From contig JAKBCC010000027.1 of assembly GCA_021808105.1 (NCBI GenBank), forward strand, positions 2,676 to 37,617: 34,942 nt of DNA. The letters run 5' to 3'. Under the pieces are notes generated by a model. That model had not been told where the DNA came from. It was given only the letters and a program-made list of their open reading frames with translations, and searched no databases. The position numbers and the translations under genes are program-made. Below, in pieces: positions 26,101-34,782 of the stretch. This stretch comes from Planctomycetota bacterium (GTDB lineage: Bacteria; Planctomycetota; Phycisphaerae; WQYP01). How positions within the stretch are numbered: position 1 is the stretch's first letter; each line of letters starts with the position of its first letter.

Positions 26101-28422
26101 ATGCTCAAATCGCGGTCTACCCAACGGGCGCTACAGATGTCTTGCAACCAGTCGGGAAATCTACTCCCGATGTCGGCTGTGGCAACGCGGCAGCAGGAAA
26201 ACAGAATCCGGTTTATGCCACGACTGGCAGCCAGTGCCGCCCTGGCTGCCGCACTGCTGATGACCGCCGTGCCCGCCCATCAGGCCCGGGCGCAACAGGC
26301 CTCGCCGGCCATGATGGCCGCCAAGCCCTCGGCTAAATTGATTAATGACGCTGATCTGTTTTTGCACTACTCCCTTTTGGGCAAAGAAAACCTGGCACGC
26401 GACTGCGGCAAGGCGTTCTTAAAGACCGCCCCGTCGCCGATTGTCGCGTTGCGGGCGTTTGACGCCGCCGCCAACGGACGTAATGTTTCGGAAATTCTGA
26501 TTGGCAACCAGCAGAATAAACCTCTGAAAAAAGTTTCGGCAGCCATATCCGCCATGCTGCAAAAGGGCCACCTGATGGTGGCACGCAATCCGGGCCGTAT
26601 CATCACGGCGATCAAGGTGATGGTGGACAGCCCACGGGCTTATGTCGTTTCCCGCCAGCGGCTGTACGACGCAGGTGAATTTTCTGTGCCGTTCTTCATC
26701 CATTTTCTCAATAGCCCGTCGCACGCCAGCTATGGCCCCACCATCGTTCAAATGATGAGCGATATTGGCAAGTCGCTTTTGAATCCATTAGTGCGGCAGT
26801 TGGCCACGCCATCCGTACCGGAAAAAATTCAAATCGTCCAGGTGCTGGGTAACATCGGTTATCCACAGGCGTTGCCGTATCTGGTACAAATTGCCAACGA
26901 TAAAAATACGCCGCCCGATCTGCAAAGCGCAGCACGAACGGCCATTTCCAAAATTGACCCTACCGGACGCTTTAACCACCTCTCGGCTGCTGAACTGTAT
27001 CTGTGGCTGGCGGAAAGTTATTACCATAACGAGCCATCCGTGGCTGCCAATCATCCCAATGAGTCCACCAACCCGGTCTGGTACTATGACAAAGGCCTGA
27101 ACAATGTTGTCGGTGTGCCGGTGCCTACACCGATCTGGAAAGATATTGAAACCATGCGTACCTGCGAGGCGGTACTGAAGCTGGATCCCACAAATTCCGC
27201 AGCGATCAGCCTCTGGCTGGCGGCTGATTTGCGGCGCGAAGTGGATCTGCCCGCCGGAGCCAAGGATCCGACACTCAAGCGCGGGATGCCCAGTGCCCAT
27301 TATTACGCTGTCGCCGCCGGCCCGCGCTATCTGAATCCGGTTTTGAAAATTGCTTTAAACGCAGATAACAGTCGCCTGGTTCTGAAAACGCTGATGGCGT
27401 TGCAACAAACGGGCGGTGTGGACGGCCTGGTGGGTGATGGAAAAACGCCATCACCGTTAATTCAGGCTCTGGCCTATCCGGATCCCGCCGTTCGCTTCGA
27501 AGCCGCCAGCGCTTTAGCGAAAGCGAATCCGGCCAAATCGTTCACCGGTTCGGATGAAGTCATTCCAACGCTGGCCCAGGCCATCGCACAGTCCACCAAG
27601 CCGGTGGTGTTGCTGGTGGATTCCAACATCCAGATCCGGAATGAAATGAAAGCCCGGCTGCGGGCGGATTATCATGTCATTGATGCCGCGACCCTGGCCC
27701 AGGCGGTAACGCAATCCATGAGCGTGCCCTACATCGGCATGATCATCGTGCCTGACGCTGCGGCGGCCATACAGTATCAGCAGTATGCTGCCACCGATTA
27801 CCGTCTGCAGGCCACACCGGTTCTGGTCATGGGATCAGCTTCTGATCTGCCCAAGCTGCATGCACAATTTGTCAATAATCCCACCATCGGAGAAATCCCG
27901 ACCGGGGCAACCGCAAGTTCCATCGGTCAGGCCTATGCCGACATTTTAACGCGCCTGGGCAGCAAGCCCGTCAACACTAAGGAATCGGTCCGCTTTGCTA
28001 TAACCGCCGCCCGTGAACTAAAAGTTATGGCCATGAATCGCTCCTGCCTCTACGATGTCAGCCGAGCGATACCGGCTCTGAAACTGGCCCTGCAATCGCA
28101 ACACAACAACGTGATTATTGCGGTAGCGGAAACGCTGGGGCAAATTCGTAATCCGGAAGCCCAGCGTATGCTGGCGCATGCGGCTTTGAACAGCCAGTCC
28201 AATCCTGAAAGCGTCCGCTATGCTTTTTATATGAGCCTGGCGCAGTCCGCCCGTAACCTGGGCAATCATCTGGGCAAATCGCAAATAGACAGCCTGATCA
28301 ACGAGGTCTCGCATGAATCCAATGCGAAGGTGCGCTCCGCCGCTGCGGAAACACTCGGTGCCTTGAATGTGGCCAGTAATCAAGCGTCCAAACTGATACT
28401 CAAGCAGGCTCGCATGAACTAA
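26101..28422 (+). CDS. Secreted HEAT-repeat protein with a receiver-like domain
   Basis: 773 residues. A long n-region precedes a signal peptide (about 39-65, MPRLAASAALAAALLMTAVPAHQARAQ-like). Helical HEAT-type repeats are seen at about 200-275 (VQVLGNIGYPQALPYLVQIA), 440-495 and 640-770 (VAETLGQIRNPEAQRMLAHA, RSAAAETLGAL). Between them, residues about 500-620 resemble a response-regulator receiver: VVLLVDSNIQIRNEMKARL, then YIGMIIVPD and TPVLVMGSASD. The phospho-acceptor position appears to be proline or valine, and the conserved lysine is not seen, so phosphorylation is unlikely. The protein is probably a periplasmic scaffold; its role is unknown. GGAGG 4 nt before the ATG sets the start. 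A perfect-consensus promoter and structured leader lie upstream. Confidence 0.8.
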   Translation: MLKSRSTQRALQMSCNQSGNLLPMSAVATRQQENRIRFMPRLAASAALAAALLMTAVPAHQARAQQASPAMMAAKPSAKLINDADLFLHYSLLGKENLARDCGKAFLKTAPSPIVALRAFDAAANGRNVSEILIGNQQNKPLKKVSAAISAMLQKGHLMVARNPGRIITAIKVMVDSPRAYVVSRQRLYDAGEFSVPFFIHFLNSPSHASYGPTIVQMMSDIGKSLLNPLVRQLATPSVPEKIQIVQVLGNIGYPQALPYLVQIANDKNTPPDLQSAARTAISKIDPTGRFNHLSAAELYLWLAESYYHNEPSVAANHPNESTNPVWYYDKGLNNVVGVPVPTPIWKDIETMRTCEAVLKLDPTNSAAISLWLAADLRREVDLPAGAKDPTLKRGMPSAHYYAVAAGPRYLNPVLKIALNADNSRLVLKTLMALQQTGGVDGLVGDGKTPSPLIQALAYPDPAVRFEAASALAKANPAKSFTGSDEVIPTLAQAIAQSTKPVVLLVDSNIQIRNEMKARLRADYHVIDAATLAQAVTQSMSVPYIGMIIVPDAAAAIQYQQYAATDYRLQATPVLVMGSASDLPKLHAQFVNNPTIGEIPTGATASSIGQAYADILTRLGSKPVNTKESVRFAITAARELKVMAMNRSCLYDVSRAIPALKLALQSQHNNVIIAVAETLGQIRNPEAQRMLAHAALNSQSNPESVRYAFYMSLAQSARNLGNHLGKSQIDSLINEVSHESNAKVRSAAAETLGALNVASNQASKLILKQARMN

Positions 28423-28424
28423 TT

Positions 28425-28477
28425 CGGTGGCTGATCCAGTATCGCCCACCAACCACCGGGTTACCACCGCGGTGCTC
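28425..28477. repeat. GAGCACCG element, copy c (one arm missing)
   Basis: It matches the 71-bp element from CGGTGG onward and ends GGTGCTC, but the left arm (about 18 bp) is absent. It begins 3 bp after the HEAT-gene stop, so the element is truncated at the gene end. It lies between convergent genes and may serve as a transcription boundary. Confidence 0.75.
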
Positions 28478-28535
28478 TAACGCGATTCAGCCACGCATTT
28501 GTTCAGTGCATTCTGCGCAGCTGCAATCAACAGCT

Positions 28536-29417
28536 TCAATATGAAACCGTCATAAAAAGCGGAGCGGCATTGGGGTTGTAGTGCGAGGGGCCTTGCAGCA
28601 GGGCCTGCGCGCTGGCCGGAGCGATGACAATGACTTTATTGCCCACCTGACTGATGGTGGCTTTGCCGCCATGATCCAACCATATCTTCGGCTCAACATG
28701 ATTGGTGATCAGTTGCAGGATATTACTCTGCACGGTGGGATGAGTATTTTGTGCTGGGGAATGATTCTCGGCATTATCGGCCGTTGCCGCGGGTTGCTGC
28801 GTTTGTGCCGCTTTGGATTTTTTCTTTTGAAATGAATCAGGATTGACATAGCGCGGAAGATTGGCAATTAAATCCTCCAGCCAATAGGTACGCATGATCA
28901 GATGTTGATTATCCGCAGTCTGGGTATTAACAAAAATGACATTTCGGTCAGCTGAAATCACCATCGCAACGTGCGGGGCGTACGCCTTGAGCACCGCCAC
29001 AAGATCCAGCTTATACCCCTGTCCGGGCAAATGTAATGTTATACGTCGGTCCGCCTTGATGCCCGCCTGAGCCATCGCGGCCCAGCCTGCTGCGACGTTG
29101 GTATTGGTTAAATCGCTGAACGTGCTAAGCATATCTGAAAGCGTTTTATTGTGAAAAACCACGGGCGACAGCGTGTGTTCCAGCAGCGATGGATCATTGA
29201 GCACAAAAATAACCTGCCCGATTTCCGCAGGCCGGAAGTTTCGGTTTTTCGGCAACGCGGCATCGGGCCGCGTCGTCGGATGGGTCGTAGCGGCTTCAGA
29301 TGCGCTTTTTGATGGCGCCGCATCCGGTGCAGCGCCCAGACGCAGCGCAGGTCCCCCCAATGTGAGGCATAACACCGTTGGAAAAATGGCCCGTGAAATC
29401 GTCGCAAAGTTATTCAC
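28536..29417 (-). CDS. Secreted STN-like (secretin N-terminal) domain protein
   Basis: 293 residues with a signal peptide (about 1-29) and a Pro/Ala/Thr-rich stretch to about 60. Next comes a domain resembling the short N-terminal domain of secretins and TonB receptors: HNKTLSDMLSTFSDLTNTNVAAGWAAMAQAGI, then ITLHLPGQGYKLDLVAVLKAYAP and VIFVNTQ. A Gln/Ala/Asn-rich linker leads to ITNHVEPKIWLDHGGKATISQVGNKVIVIAP, a second small domain. No secretin pore domain follows. The neighbour at 29569-30363 has the same plan. The start is a GTG at 29417 with no clear ribosome-binding site. Such proteins are common in planctomycetes; I know of no assigned function. Confidence 0.65.
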   Translation of the reverse strand: MNNFATISRAIFPTVLCLTLGGPALRLGAAPDAAPSKSASEAATTHPTTRPDAALPKNRNFRPAEIGQVIFVLNDPSLLEHTLSPVVFHNKTLSDMLSTFSDLTNTNVAAGWAAMAQAGIKADRRITLHLPGQGYKLDLVAVLKAYAPHVAMVISADRNVIFVNTQTADNQHLIMRTYWLEDLIANLPRYVNPDSFQKKKSKAAQTQQPAATADNAENHSPAQNTHPTVQSNILQLITNHVEPKIWLDHGGKATISQVGNKVIVIAPASAQALLQGPSHYNPNAAPLFMTVSY

Positions 29418-29568
29418 CAGCAGACCGCCAAAAAAGCACGGAATAAACTATCCGCAGCCCGCACCCCGCTTCAGAACCGTCTTTCTGTCTCCCACAAATC
29501 CGCCGACCCTGCCGGCGGTATCGCGTGCGAAAACCGCGCCAAGCGGGAATGTTTTCAGGTACTGATCC

Positions 29569-30363
29569 TTAGTTGCTGCCACTGATCATCTGCTGAATGT
29601 AAACCGGTGCGCTGACCACCAGTTCCCGATTGAAATAGATAATCGTGGCGGGGCCGCCGTTGGAAGTCCAGATATTGGGCTGGACCGTACCTTCAATCAG
29701 TGCCACCAGCGCCTGCGCCCGCTGGGTGGTGCTTTGCGTGGGAACATTCATGCCGCCCGCACCGCCGCCGCCGGCTCCACTGAATAAATTAGAACTTCCG
29801 GATCCGCCACCGCCCCCACCGCTGGAGCCGCTGCTGACCTGCACACCGCTGTTGCTGCTTTGATTCTGTAAATTAAATGTTGGAGCGGTAAAATTGGGGA
29901 CAGTCATGACCAGATCGCCCACCGGATAAACCTTGGTCACCAGATGCGTGTTGGCTTCCTGACGCGTGGTGATGGTCAGGACGTTTTGGCTCACATAATC
30001 CACCAGTGCGGCATCCGGCGAGGCTTCCTGCAGCATGACAGATAAAATTTTTCGCATGGAGACATTACGCAGATGCAGAGTAATGGGAGTAATGTTGGCA
30101 ATGCCCGCACCTTCAAGGGCGTTCCAATTAACAAAGAGGTTCGCGCCGGTCATATTGCGCAAATATTGTACCGCATCACGCAGGGGAACCGCGTGCATGA
30201 CGGTATTGGGTAATACCATATCCATCAAGGTTGCCGTGGATACTCCCTGCCGGGCGGCTAAAGCCTGCGGGGTTGCGGTGCCCCATGTGGTTGCGATCAG
30301 CGCGGCAGCGCATGTTGCCACAAGCCATTTGCCGATTTGTCGGCCGCGTGGAAAATGAACCAT
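29569..30363 (-). CDS. Secreted STN-like domain protein, paralogue of the next gene
   Basis: 264 residues with a basic n-region, a signal peptide (about 12-36) and an STN-like domain: HAVPLRDAVQYLRNMTGANLFVNWNALEGAGI, ITLHLRNVSMRKILSVML and VLTITTRQEA. A glycine/serine-rich linker (about 178-202) follows. The C-terminal domain reads IEGTVQPNIWTSNGGPATIIYFNRELVVSAP, matching EPKIWLDHGGKATI in the next gene. The two genes are thus related along their whole length. A good promoter (30405-30434) and AAGGAG about 7 nt before the ATG support the start. It is the first gene of a likely two-gene unit with a 151-bp gap. Function unknown. Confidence 0.7.
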   Translation of the reverse strand: MVHFPRGRQIGKWLVATCAAALIATTWGTATPQALAARQGVSTATLMDMVLPNTVMHAVPLRDAVQYLRNMTGANLFVNWNALEGAGIANITPITLHLRNVSMRKILSVMLQEASPDAALVDYVSQNVLTITTRQEANTHLVTKVYPVGDLVMTVPNFTAPTFNLQNQSSNSGVQVSSGSSGGGGGGSGSSNLFSGAGGGGAGGMNVPTQSTTQRAQALVALIEGTVQPNIWTSNGGPATIIYFNRELVVSAPVYIQQMISGSN

Positions 30364-30404
30364 GATCGGACTCCTTGATAAAGTAGCCTCACGTCTGAAA
30401 AACT

Positions 30405-30434
30405 ATTATATCCGGTATGATAATACAAAGTAAA
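30405..30434 (-). promoter_or_regulatory. Predicted promoter for the STN-like gene pair
   Basis: On the minus strand: TTTACT (30434-30429), an 18-bp spacer and consensus TATAAT (30410-30405), followed by a leader of about 35 nt with AAGGAG before the ATG at 30363. A plus-strand TATAAT (30435-30440) just outside may serve ribD, but has no clear -35 box. Confidence 0.5.
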
Positions 30435-30488
30435 TATAATTCCGGGTGCTGCGGGTGCGGGATTCGGCGCGTTTGCCTTGGAGAAATT

Positions 30489-31628
30489 ATGCCCCTTCGC
30501 GAATTATCGGCTATCGATAACCATTATATGAGCCTTGCCCTGCGATTAGCGGTGCGGGGGCGCGGATTCGTTGAGCCTAATCCCATGGTCGGGGCTGTGC
30601 TGGTGCGGAAGGCAACCATCATTGGCCAAGGCTGGCATCAGATGTTTGGCGGCCCACATGCGGAAATAAACGCACTGGCCCAGGCTACCGCTGCCCCGCG
30701 CCATGCCACCCTTTACGTCACTTTGGAACCCTGCTGCCACACGGACAAGACCGGCCCCTGCACACAGGCGATCATTGCTGCGGGAATTAAACGCGTGGTC
30801 GTAGCCATACAGGATCCTAACGCCTTAGTGTGCGGCAAAGGAATTGCCGAGTTGCGTGGGGCCGGAATTCTTGTGGACATCGGCACATTAGAGGAACAAG
30901 CCCGCGAATTGAATCGGCCTTTTATAAAATGGATCACCACGCGTCAGCCCTATGTCATCGCGAAATGGGCCCAAACCTTGGACGGCTGCATCGCCGATCG
31001 CCACGGCCAATCACAATGGATCAGTTCCTCGGAATCACGCGAACTGGTGCATCAACTGCGCGGCCGAGTCGATGGCATTATGGTTGGCATCGGCACGGTT
31101 CTAGCCGATGATCCCATGCTTACCGCCCGCCCCGCCAAGCTGTCTGTCTGCCGCACCGCCACGCGCATCATCTTGGACAGCCAATGCTCGCTGCCGTTGA
31201 GTTCCCAATTGGTACGCACCGCCGCCACAACCCCCACCTTGGTACTTCACGACAAATTGTTAACGGGGGCGGGCTTGCGCCGGGCACGAAAATTAGCGCA
31301 ACGCGGCGTGCAGTGTATTGGCATTCGCGCAGATAAAAATGGCACGGTTGACCCGGCAGCAGCGCTGACGGAACTCGGAAAGCACAACTTCACTAATATC
31401 CTGGTAGAAGGCGGCCCAAAAGTATTGGGTTCCCTGCTGCAAAAAAACCTGCTGGACGAGGGCCTGGTGTTTATTGCGCCCAAACTTGCCGGCGATCAAA
31501 ACGCCCGGTACGCCGTGGAAGGCATCGCGTTAAAATCCATCAACCAAGCCGCGAAACTGAAATTCGCCAAACCCCAAAGCGTCGGCCCCGACATCCTTCT
31601 TCGCTGGCAAAAAGAAGCGCCGCGGTAA
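30489..31628 (+). CDS. ribD: Bifunctional riboflavin biosynthesis protein RibD
   Basis: 379 residues performing the deaminase and reductase steps that follow GTP cyclohydrolase II in riboflavin synthesis. The N-terminal deaminase domain (about 1-145) carries the zinc site HAE (His57, Glu59) and PCCHTDKTGPC, with Cys82 and Cys91 as ligands. NPMVGAVLV is the substrate loop. The C-terminal reductase domain (about 150-379) begins with PYVIAKWAQTLDGCIA and includes VGIGTVLADDPMLTAR and ILVEGGPKVLGSLL. The ATG at 30489 follows GGAG at 5 nt; the frame is open to 30417 but those residues are not family-like. No FMN riboswitch is visible in the short upstream gap, and no other rib gene is adjacent. 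Confidence 0.95.
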   Translation: MPLRELSAIDNHYMSLALRLAVRGRGFVEPNPMVGAVLVRKATIIGQGWHQMFGGPHAEINALAQATAAPRHATLYVTLEPCCHTDKTGPCTQAIIAAGIKRVVVAIQDPNALVCGKGIAELRGAGILVDIGTLEEQARELNRPFIKWITTRQPYVIAKWAQTLDGCIADRHGQSQWISSSESRELVHQLRGRVDGIMVGIGTVLADDPMLTARPAKLSVCRTATRIILDSQCSLPLSSQLVRTAATTPTLVLHDKLLTGAGLRRARKLAQRGVQCIGIRADKNGTVDPAAALTELGKHNFTNILVEGGPKVLGSLLQKNLLDEGLVFIAPKLAGDQNARYAVEGIALKSINQAAKLKFAKPQSVGPDILLRWQKEAPR

Positions 31629-31698
31629 GCAACGATTCCCCCAAAAATCTGGTTACCGCACCCCCACATAGCCGCCAGCGTTGCCGGTGGCGTTGCCG

Positions 31699-31749
31699 GT
31701 GGTTTCGCGCCTGTCACCAACCAACCACCGGGTTATCACCACGGTGCTC
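31699..31749. repeat. GAGCACCG element, copy d (partial)
   Basis: It contains the right half of the 71-bp element, ending CACGGTGCTC, with a weakly matching left extension. It lies between the convergent ends of ribD and trpS and shares the orientation of copy e, 53 bp further on. Confidence 0.7.
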
Positions 31750-31756
31750 TGCAATC

Positions 31757-31782
31757 AAAAAAAGGTGTCAGGTACCTTTTTT
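31757..31782. repeat. GGTGTCAGGTACC repeat
   Basis: AAAGGTGTCAGGTACCTTTT flanked by A and T runs. It matches the right-hand copy of the pair at 23235-23319 (inverted). The AAGGTACC/GGTACCTT core could form a hairpin followed by a T-run, so it may also act as a weak terminator for ribD. Confidence 0.75.
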
Positions 31783-31802
31783 ATATAGCAGGTCGTGCCC
31801 CC

Positions 31803-31873
31803 GAGCACCGGATGGCAATCCGGTGGTTGATCCAGTGTCACCAACCAACCACCGGGTTATCACCACGGTGCTC
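31803..31873. repeat. 71-bp GAGCACCG palindromic element, copy e (complete)
   Basis: A full-length copy inverted relative to copies a and b. Its halves are CACCGGATGGCAATCCGGTG and CACCGGGTTATCACCACGGTG. It sits between the convergent ribD and trpS genes, together with copy d. Confidence 0.85.
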
Positions 31874-31935
31874 TGACGCGATGCTCCCCGATGAAGAACA
31901 AATCATCCCGGCGCGCCGGGATCGCAACCCGGCGA

Positions 31936-33042
31936 TCAAAACCGCAAATTCCGGGGCAGAAAGTCCTGCTTCAAGGCGATCTTGGCCAGGCGCAGTGTCT
32001 CTTCCGCAACCGCGTTGGCGCGGGCGGTGCCATCGTGAAGGACGGCTAGAAGTTGTGCCGGATCATTTTCAAAAGTTAGACGCCGCTGGCGCATGGGTTC
32101 GATCAGGGCCACCAGCACGTCAACGAGCTTTTTCTTGCATTCCACATCCCCGATTCCCCCGGAACGGTATTTTTCCTCGGTTTCCTTGACCCACGCGGTA
32201 TCCGGATTAAATGTTTCATGGAATATCCACAGCGGATTATTTTCCACGCTGCCCGGATCGGTAGCTTTTTTCCGGTTGGGATCGGTATACATGGACATGA
32301 CTTTTTTGCGGATGGTATCCGGGTCGTCACTTAAATAGATGGCGTTGTTCAAAGATTTGCTCATTTTAAGCAGCTGCCCGTGCGGACCGGGGCCACCGAT
32401 GCCCACCAGGCGGCGCACGCGGCCCAAACGCGGCTCAATGACCGGGAATAATCCACCGCGTTGAACATAATGTTCATCCGGTGTTTGTGGATCAACGCCA
32501 CAATAGATCTGGTCAAACCGCCGGGCGACTTCGCGCGTCAGTTCCAAATGGGCCAATTGGTCTTCGCCCACCGGTACCAGAGCGGGGCGAAAAGCCAGAA
32601 TGTCGGCAATTTGCCCAATGGGATACAGCAGGAAGCCGAAACTGTAGCTGTCACCCAGATTTTTATCACGGATTTCATCTTTGATGGTGGGGTTGCGCAT
32701 CAGGCGGGAAAAAGGAACCAGCATGGCGAAGAAAAAAGTCAGTTCCGCTATCGCCGGAATTTCCGATTGCACAAAGATGGTACTTTTTTTGGGATCAATG
32801 CCCGCAGCCAGATAATCGGCGGCAATGTCCAACACGCTCTGCCGGATATCCGTCGGCTGTTCCGCCCGGGTGGTAAACGCGTGGGCGTTGGCAATAATGA
32901 AGTAGCAATCGAATTGATCCTGGAGCTGCACCCGGTTTTCCAGGGAGCCGACAAAATGGCCCAGGTGCAGGCGGCCCGTGGGGGTATCACCGGTGAGAAT
33001 CCGCGGCTTGGCGGTGCTGTCTGTGGCTTTAGATTTTTCCAT
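31936..33042 (-). CDS. trpS: Tryptophan--tRNA ligase
   Basis: A 368-residue class I aminoacyl-tRNA synthetase charging tRNA-Trp. The HIGH-type motif is GRLHLGHFVG (His26, His29), the second signature is KMSKS (226-230), and GDTPTGRLHLGH opens the domain as in bacterial TrpS. SYSFGFLLYPIGQIADILAF and VPVGEDQLAHLELTREVARRF are diagnostic of TrpS rather than TyrS. The chain is slightly longer than the usual 330 residues because of segments near the C-terminus. Start ATG at 33042. It stands alone, with the 3' end facing ribD across a repeat block. Confidence 0.95.
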   Translation of the reverse strand: MEKSKATDSTAKPRILTGDTPTGRLHLGHFVGSLENRVQLQDQFDCYFIIANAHAFTTRAEQPTDIRQSVLDIAADYLAAGIDPKKSTIFVQSEIPAIAELTFFFAMLVPFSRLMRNPTIKDEIRDKNLGDSYSFGFLLYPIGQIADILAFRPALVPVGEDQLAHLELTREVARRFDQIYCGVDPQTPDEHYVQRGGLFPVIEPRLGRVRRLVGIGGPGPHGQLLKMSKSLNNAIYLSDDPDTIRKKVMSMYTDPNRKKATDPGSVENNPLWIFHETFNPDTAWVKETEEKYRSGGIGDVECKKKLVDVLVALIEPMRQRRLTFENDPAQLLAVLHDGTARANAVAEETLRLAKIALKQDFLPRNLRF

Positions 33043-33175
33043 GAAGGCTCCAATTACTACGCGGAAGCATTATGCCCGACCCCGGATGTTTGTAAACCCC
33101 GATCCAAAGCCATCTTCGACGCAGCACCTTCCAGAACATTGCTAAAAGACAATCCTCCCAGCCTCCGGTAGAATC

Positions 33176-34114
33176 TTGGCTGTGAACACCGGATCAGAAA
33201 TACACATCAGCATCATTATTCCCACGCACAACCGTGCCGAACTGCTGGGCCAAACGCTGGAGAGTATTTCAAAGTTGGAAATTCCGTCTGGTAAAACGGT
33301 GGAATTGCTGATTATCGCCAATGCCTGCACGGATCAAAGCGTAGCGGTTTGCCAAGCCGCCGAAAAAAATATGCCGTTCGACTTGCGCTGCGTGGCAGAA
33401 CCGCAGGCGGGGGCCAGCCACGCGCGCAACCGTGCCCTGGCTGAAGCCCGGGGGGAAATTCTGGCATTTCTGGATGATGATGTATGGGTAGAACAGCAGT
33501 GGCTCATGGGGTTGATGGAAGTTTTTGACACGAAGGCGGCGGATGTTGTGGCGGGCAAAGTGACGCTCTGGTGGCAGGCTGTGGAAAAGCCGCCGTGGCT
33601 GACTCATCGCTCCGAACATCTGCTTAGTTCGGTGGATTATGGGCAGGAGGTGCGGGAATTATTCACCGGCGGAGAGGCCATTTCCGCCAACCTGGCCGTC
33701 CGCAGATGTGTGTTGCAAGATGTAAGTTCATTCCGCACGGATCTGGATCGGCAGGGCCGCACGGTGTTGGCCGGTGGCGATACTTACTTTATTACGCAGT
33801 CGCTGAAAACCGGGCATCGCATGTTTTATGCTCCGCGTGCGGCCATCCGTCATTGGGTAACGCCGGAACGCGTGACATTGCCCTATCTGAGCCGCGCCGC
33901 CTACGCCAACGGCTTAGCCCGCATTCAAATGACCGATCACCTGTCCGCCCCCAAGGCTCTTAAATTGATAGTGGAAAATACTCTGAAATTCGGCCTGTAC
34001 AGCGTGATAGAAATATTCTGCGCCGCCGCGGGAAACCAGCAAGGCCGCATCAACCATCGCATCCGCCGCATGACATCTTTAGGCCTGCTGACCGCTCTAT
34101 GCAAGGGCCGATGA
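33176..34114 (+). CDS. Glycosyltransferase family 2
   Basis: A 312-residue (TTG start at 33176) or 310-residue (GTG at 33182) GT-A fold transferase. Visible are HISIIIPTHNR at the N-terminus, GASHARNRALAEARGEILAFLDDD with the metal-binding Asp triad (about 100-102), and GGEAISANLAVRR and GGDTYFITQSL in the acceptor half. No membrane helix is obvious, though the C-terminus has hydrophobic patches. The sugar donor and acceptor cannot be told; surface-polysaccharide synthesis is the usual role. No ribosome-binding site precedes either start. A TAGAAT box (33169-33174) ends 7 nt before the GTG, so a leaderless transcript is possible. It shares an intergenic region with the divergent trpS. Confidence 0.88.
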   Translation: MAVNTGSEIHISIIIPTHNRAELLGQTLESISKLEIPSGKTVELLIIANACTDQSVAVCQAAEKNMPFDLRCVAEPQAGASHARNRALAEARGEILAFLDDDVWVEQQWLMGLMEVFDTKAADVVAGKVTLWWQAVEKPPWLTHRSEHLLSSVDYGQEVRELFTGGEAISANLAVRRCVLQDVSSFRTDLDRQGRTVLAGGDTYFITQSLKTGHRMFYAPRAAIRHWVTPERVTLPYLSRAAYANGLARIQMTDHLSAPKALKLIVENTLKFGLYSVIEIFCAAAGNQQGRINHRIRRMTSLGLLTALCKGR

Positions 34115-34157
34115 AATTATGCAGAAGCTTGCCTGCACGCAGTGGCTGGATTACCCA

Positions 34158-34221
34158 GTGCTCTTTCACAGCAAGAAATTCGGGTACGCAGCGAGGTGGG
34201 GTGGCGGGGGGCGGGTTTGGT
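34158..34221 (+). repeat. 64-bp direct repeat, left copy
   Basis: It starts GTGCTCTTTCACAGCAAGAA and ends GCGGGTTTGGT. It matches 34783-34847 with only scattered substitutions and a small indel. Confidence 0.8.
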
Positions 34222-34284
34222 CCGAGAGGGATCAACCATAAAATCTCTGCACGCAGTATGCAATCCAAAATAGGCTGAAAAAAA

Positions 34285-34310
34285 CCGCGGATTACGCGGA
34301 TTACGCGGAT
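34285..34310 (+). repeat. 26-bp CCGCGGATTACGCGGAT repeat, copy 1
   Basis: Forward copy, preceded by an A-run. It is built from the motif GATTACGCG repeated in tandem. It forms an inverted pair with 34437-34462. Confidence 0.8.
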
Positions 34311-34436
34311 AAACACCGGGATTTCATCCTTCGAGACCGCCATTCGCATCACTCCCAGCGGTGTTTGGTAAGTAGCCTGATAATCAGAACTGTTTTTCTC
34401 CGTCCCCAATGCCGCAACAATCCCGGCCCCATCCGT

Positions 34437-34462
34437 ATCCGCGTTATCCGCGAAATCCGCGG
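34437..34462 (-). repeat. 26-bp CCGCGGATTACGCGGAT repeat, copy 2
   Basis: Reverse-complement copy of the unit at 34285, 126 bp downstream of it. Confidence 0.8.
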
Positions 34463-34495
34463 TTCAGTTCCGTTACGTCCCCTAAAAAAGGACGA

Positions 34496-34521
34496 CCGCG
34501 GATTACGCTGATCTCGCGGAT
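34496..34521 (+). repeat. 26-bp CCGCGGATTACGCGGAT repeat, copy 3
   Basis: Forward copy with a few substitutions (CCGCGGATTACGCTGAT core). Forms an inverted pair with 34720-34745. Confidence 0.75.
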
Positions 34522-34719
34522 AAATGTTGAGGTTCCACTCATCTCAAATTGTAAATTTGAAATCTCCCACTTCGCGATATTTAAGGCGTGGGAATAGAAA
34601 ATAGATAATAGACCGCAGGAGTTTTCCTGTCTCGGCGACCTCCACTCTTTGGTGCCAGCCGAATGTGCTCTACTGTTCTCCTGTTCGACTTTCTCTGCTC
34701 TATCAGGCCGCAGCCCGAT

Positions 34720-34745
34720 TTCCGCGTTATCCGCGAAATCCGCAG
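34720..34745 (-). repeat. 26-bp CCGCGGATTACGCGGAT repeat, copy 4
   Basis: Reverse-complement copy (CCGCGTTATCCGCGAAATCC core), almost the same as copy 2. Confidence 0.75.
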
Positions 34746-34782
34746 TTCTCTCCCGGTGATCGTATTGGAAAATAATTGCCTC

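Noticed and set aside
32461..33171. Plus-strand open frame of 236 codons
   Set aside because: Antisense to trpS; no domain.
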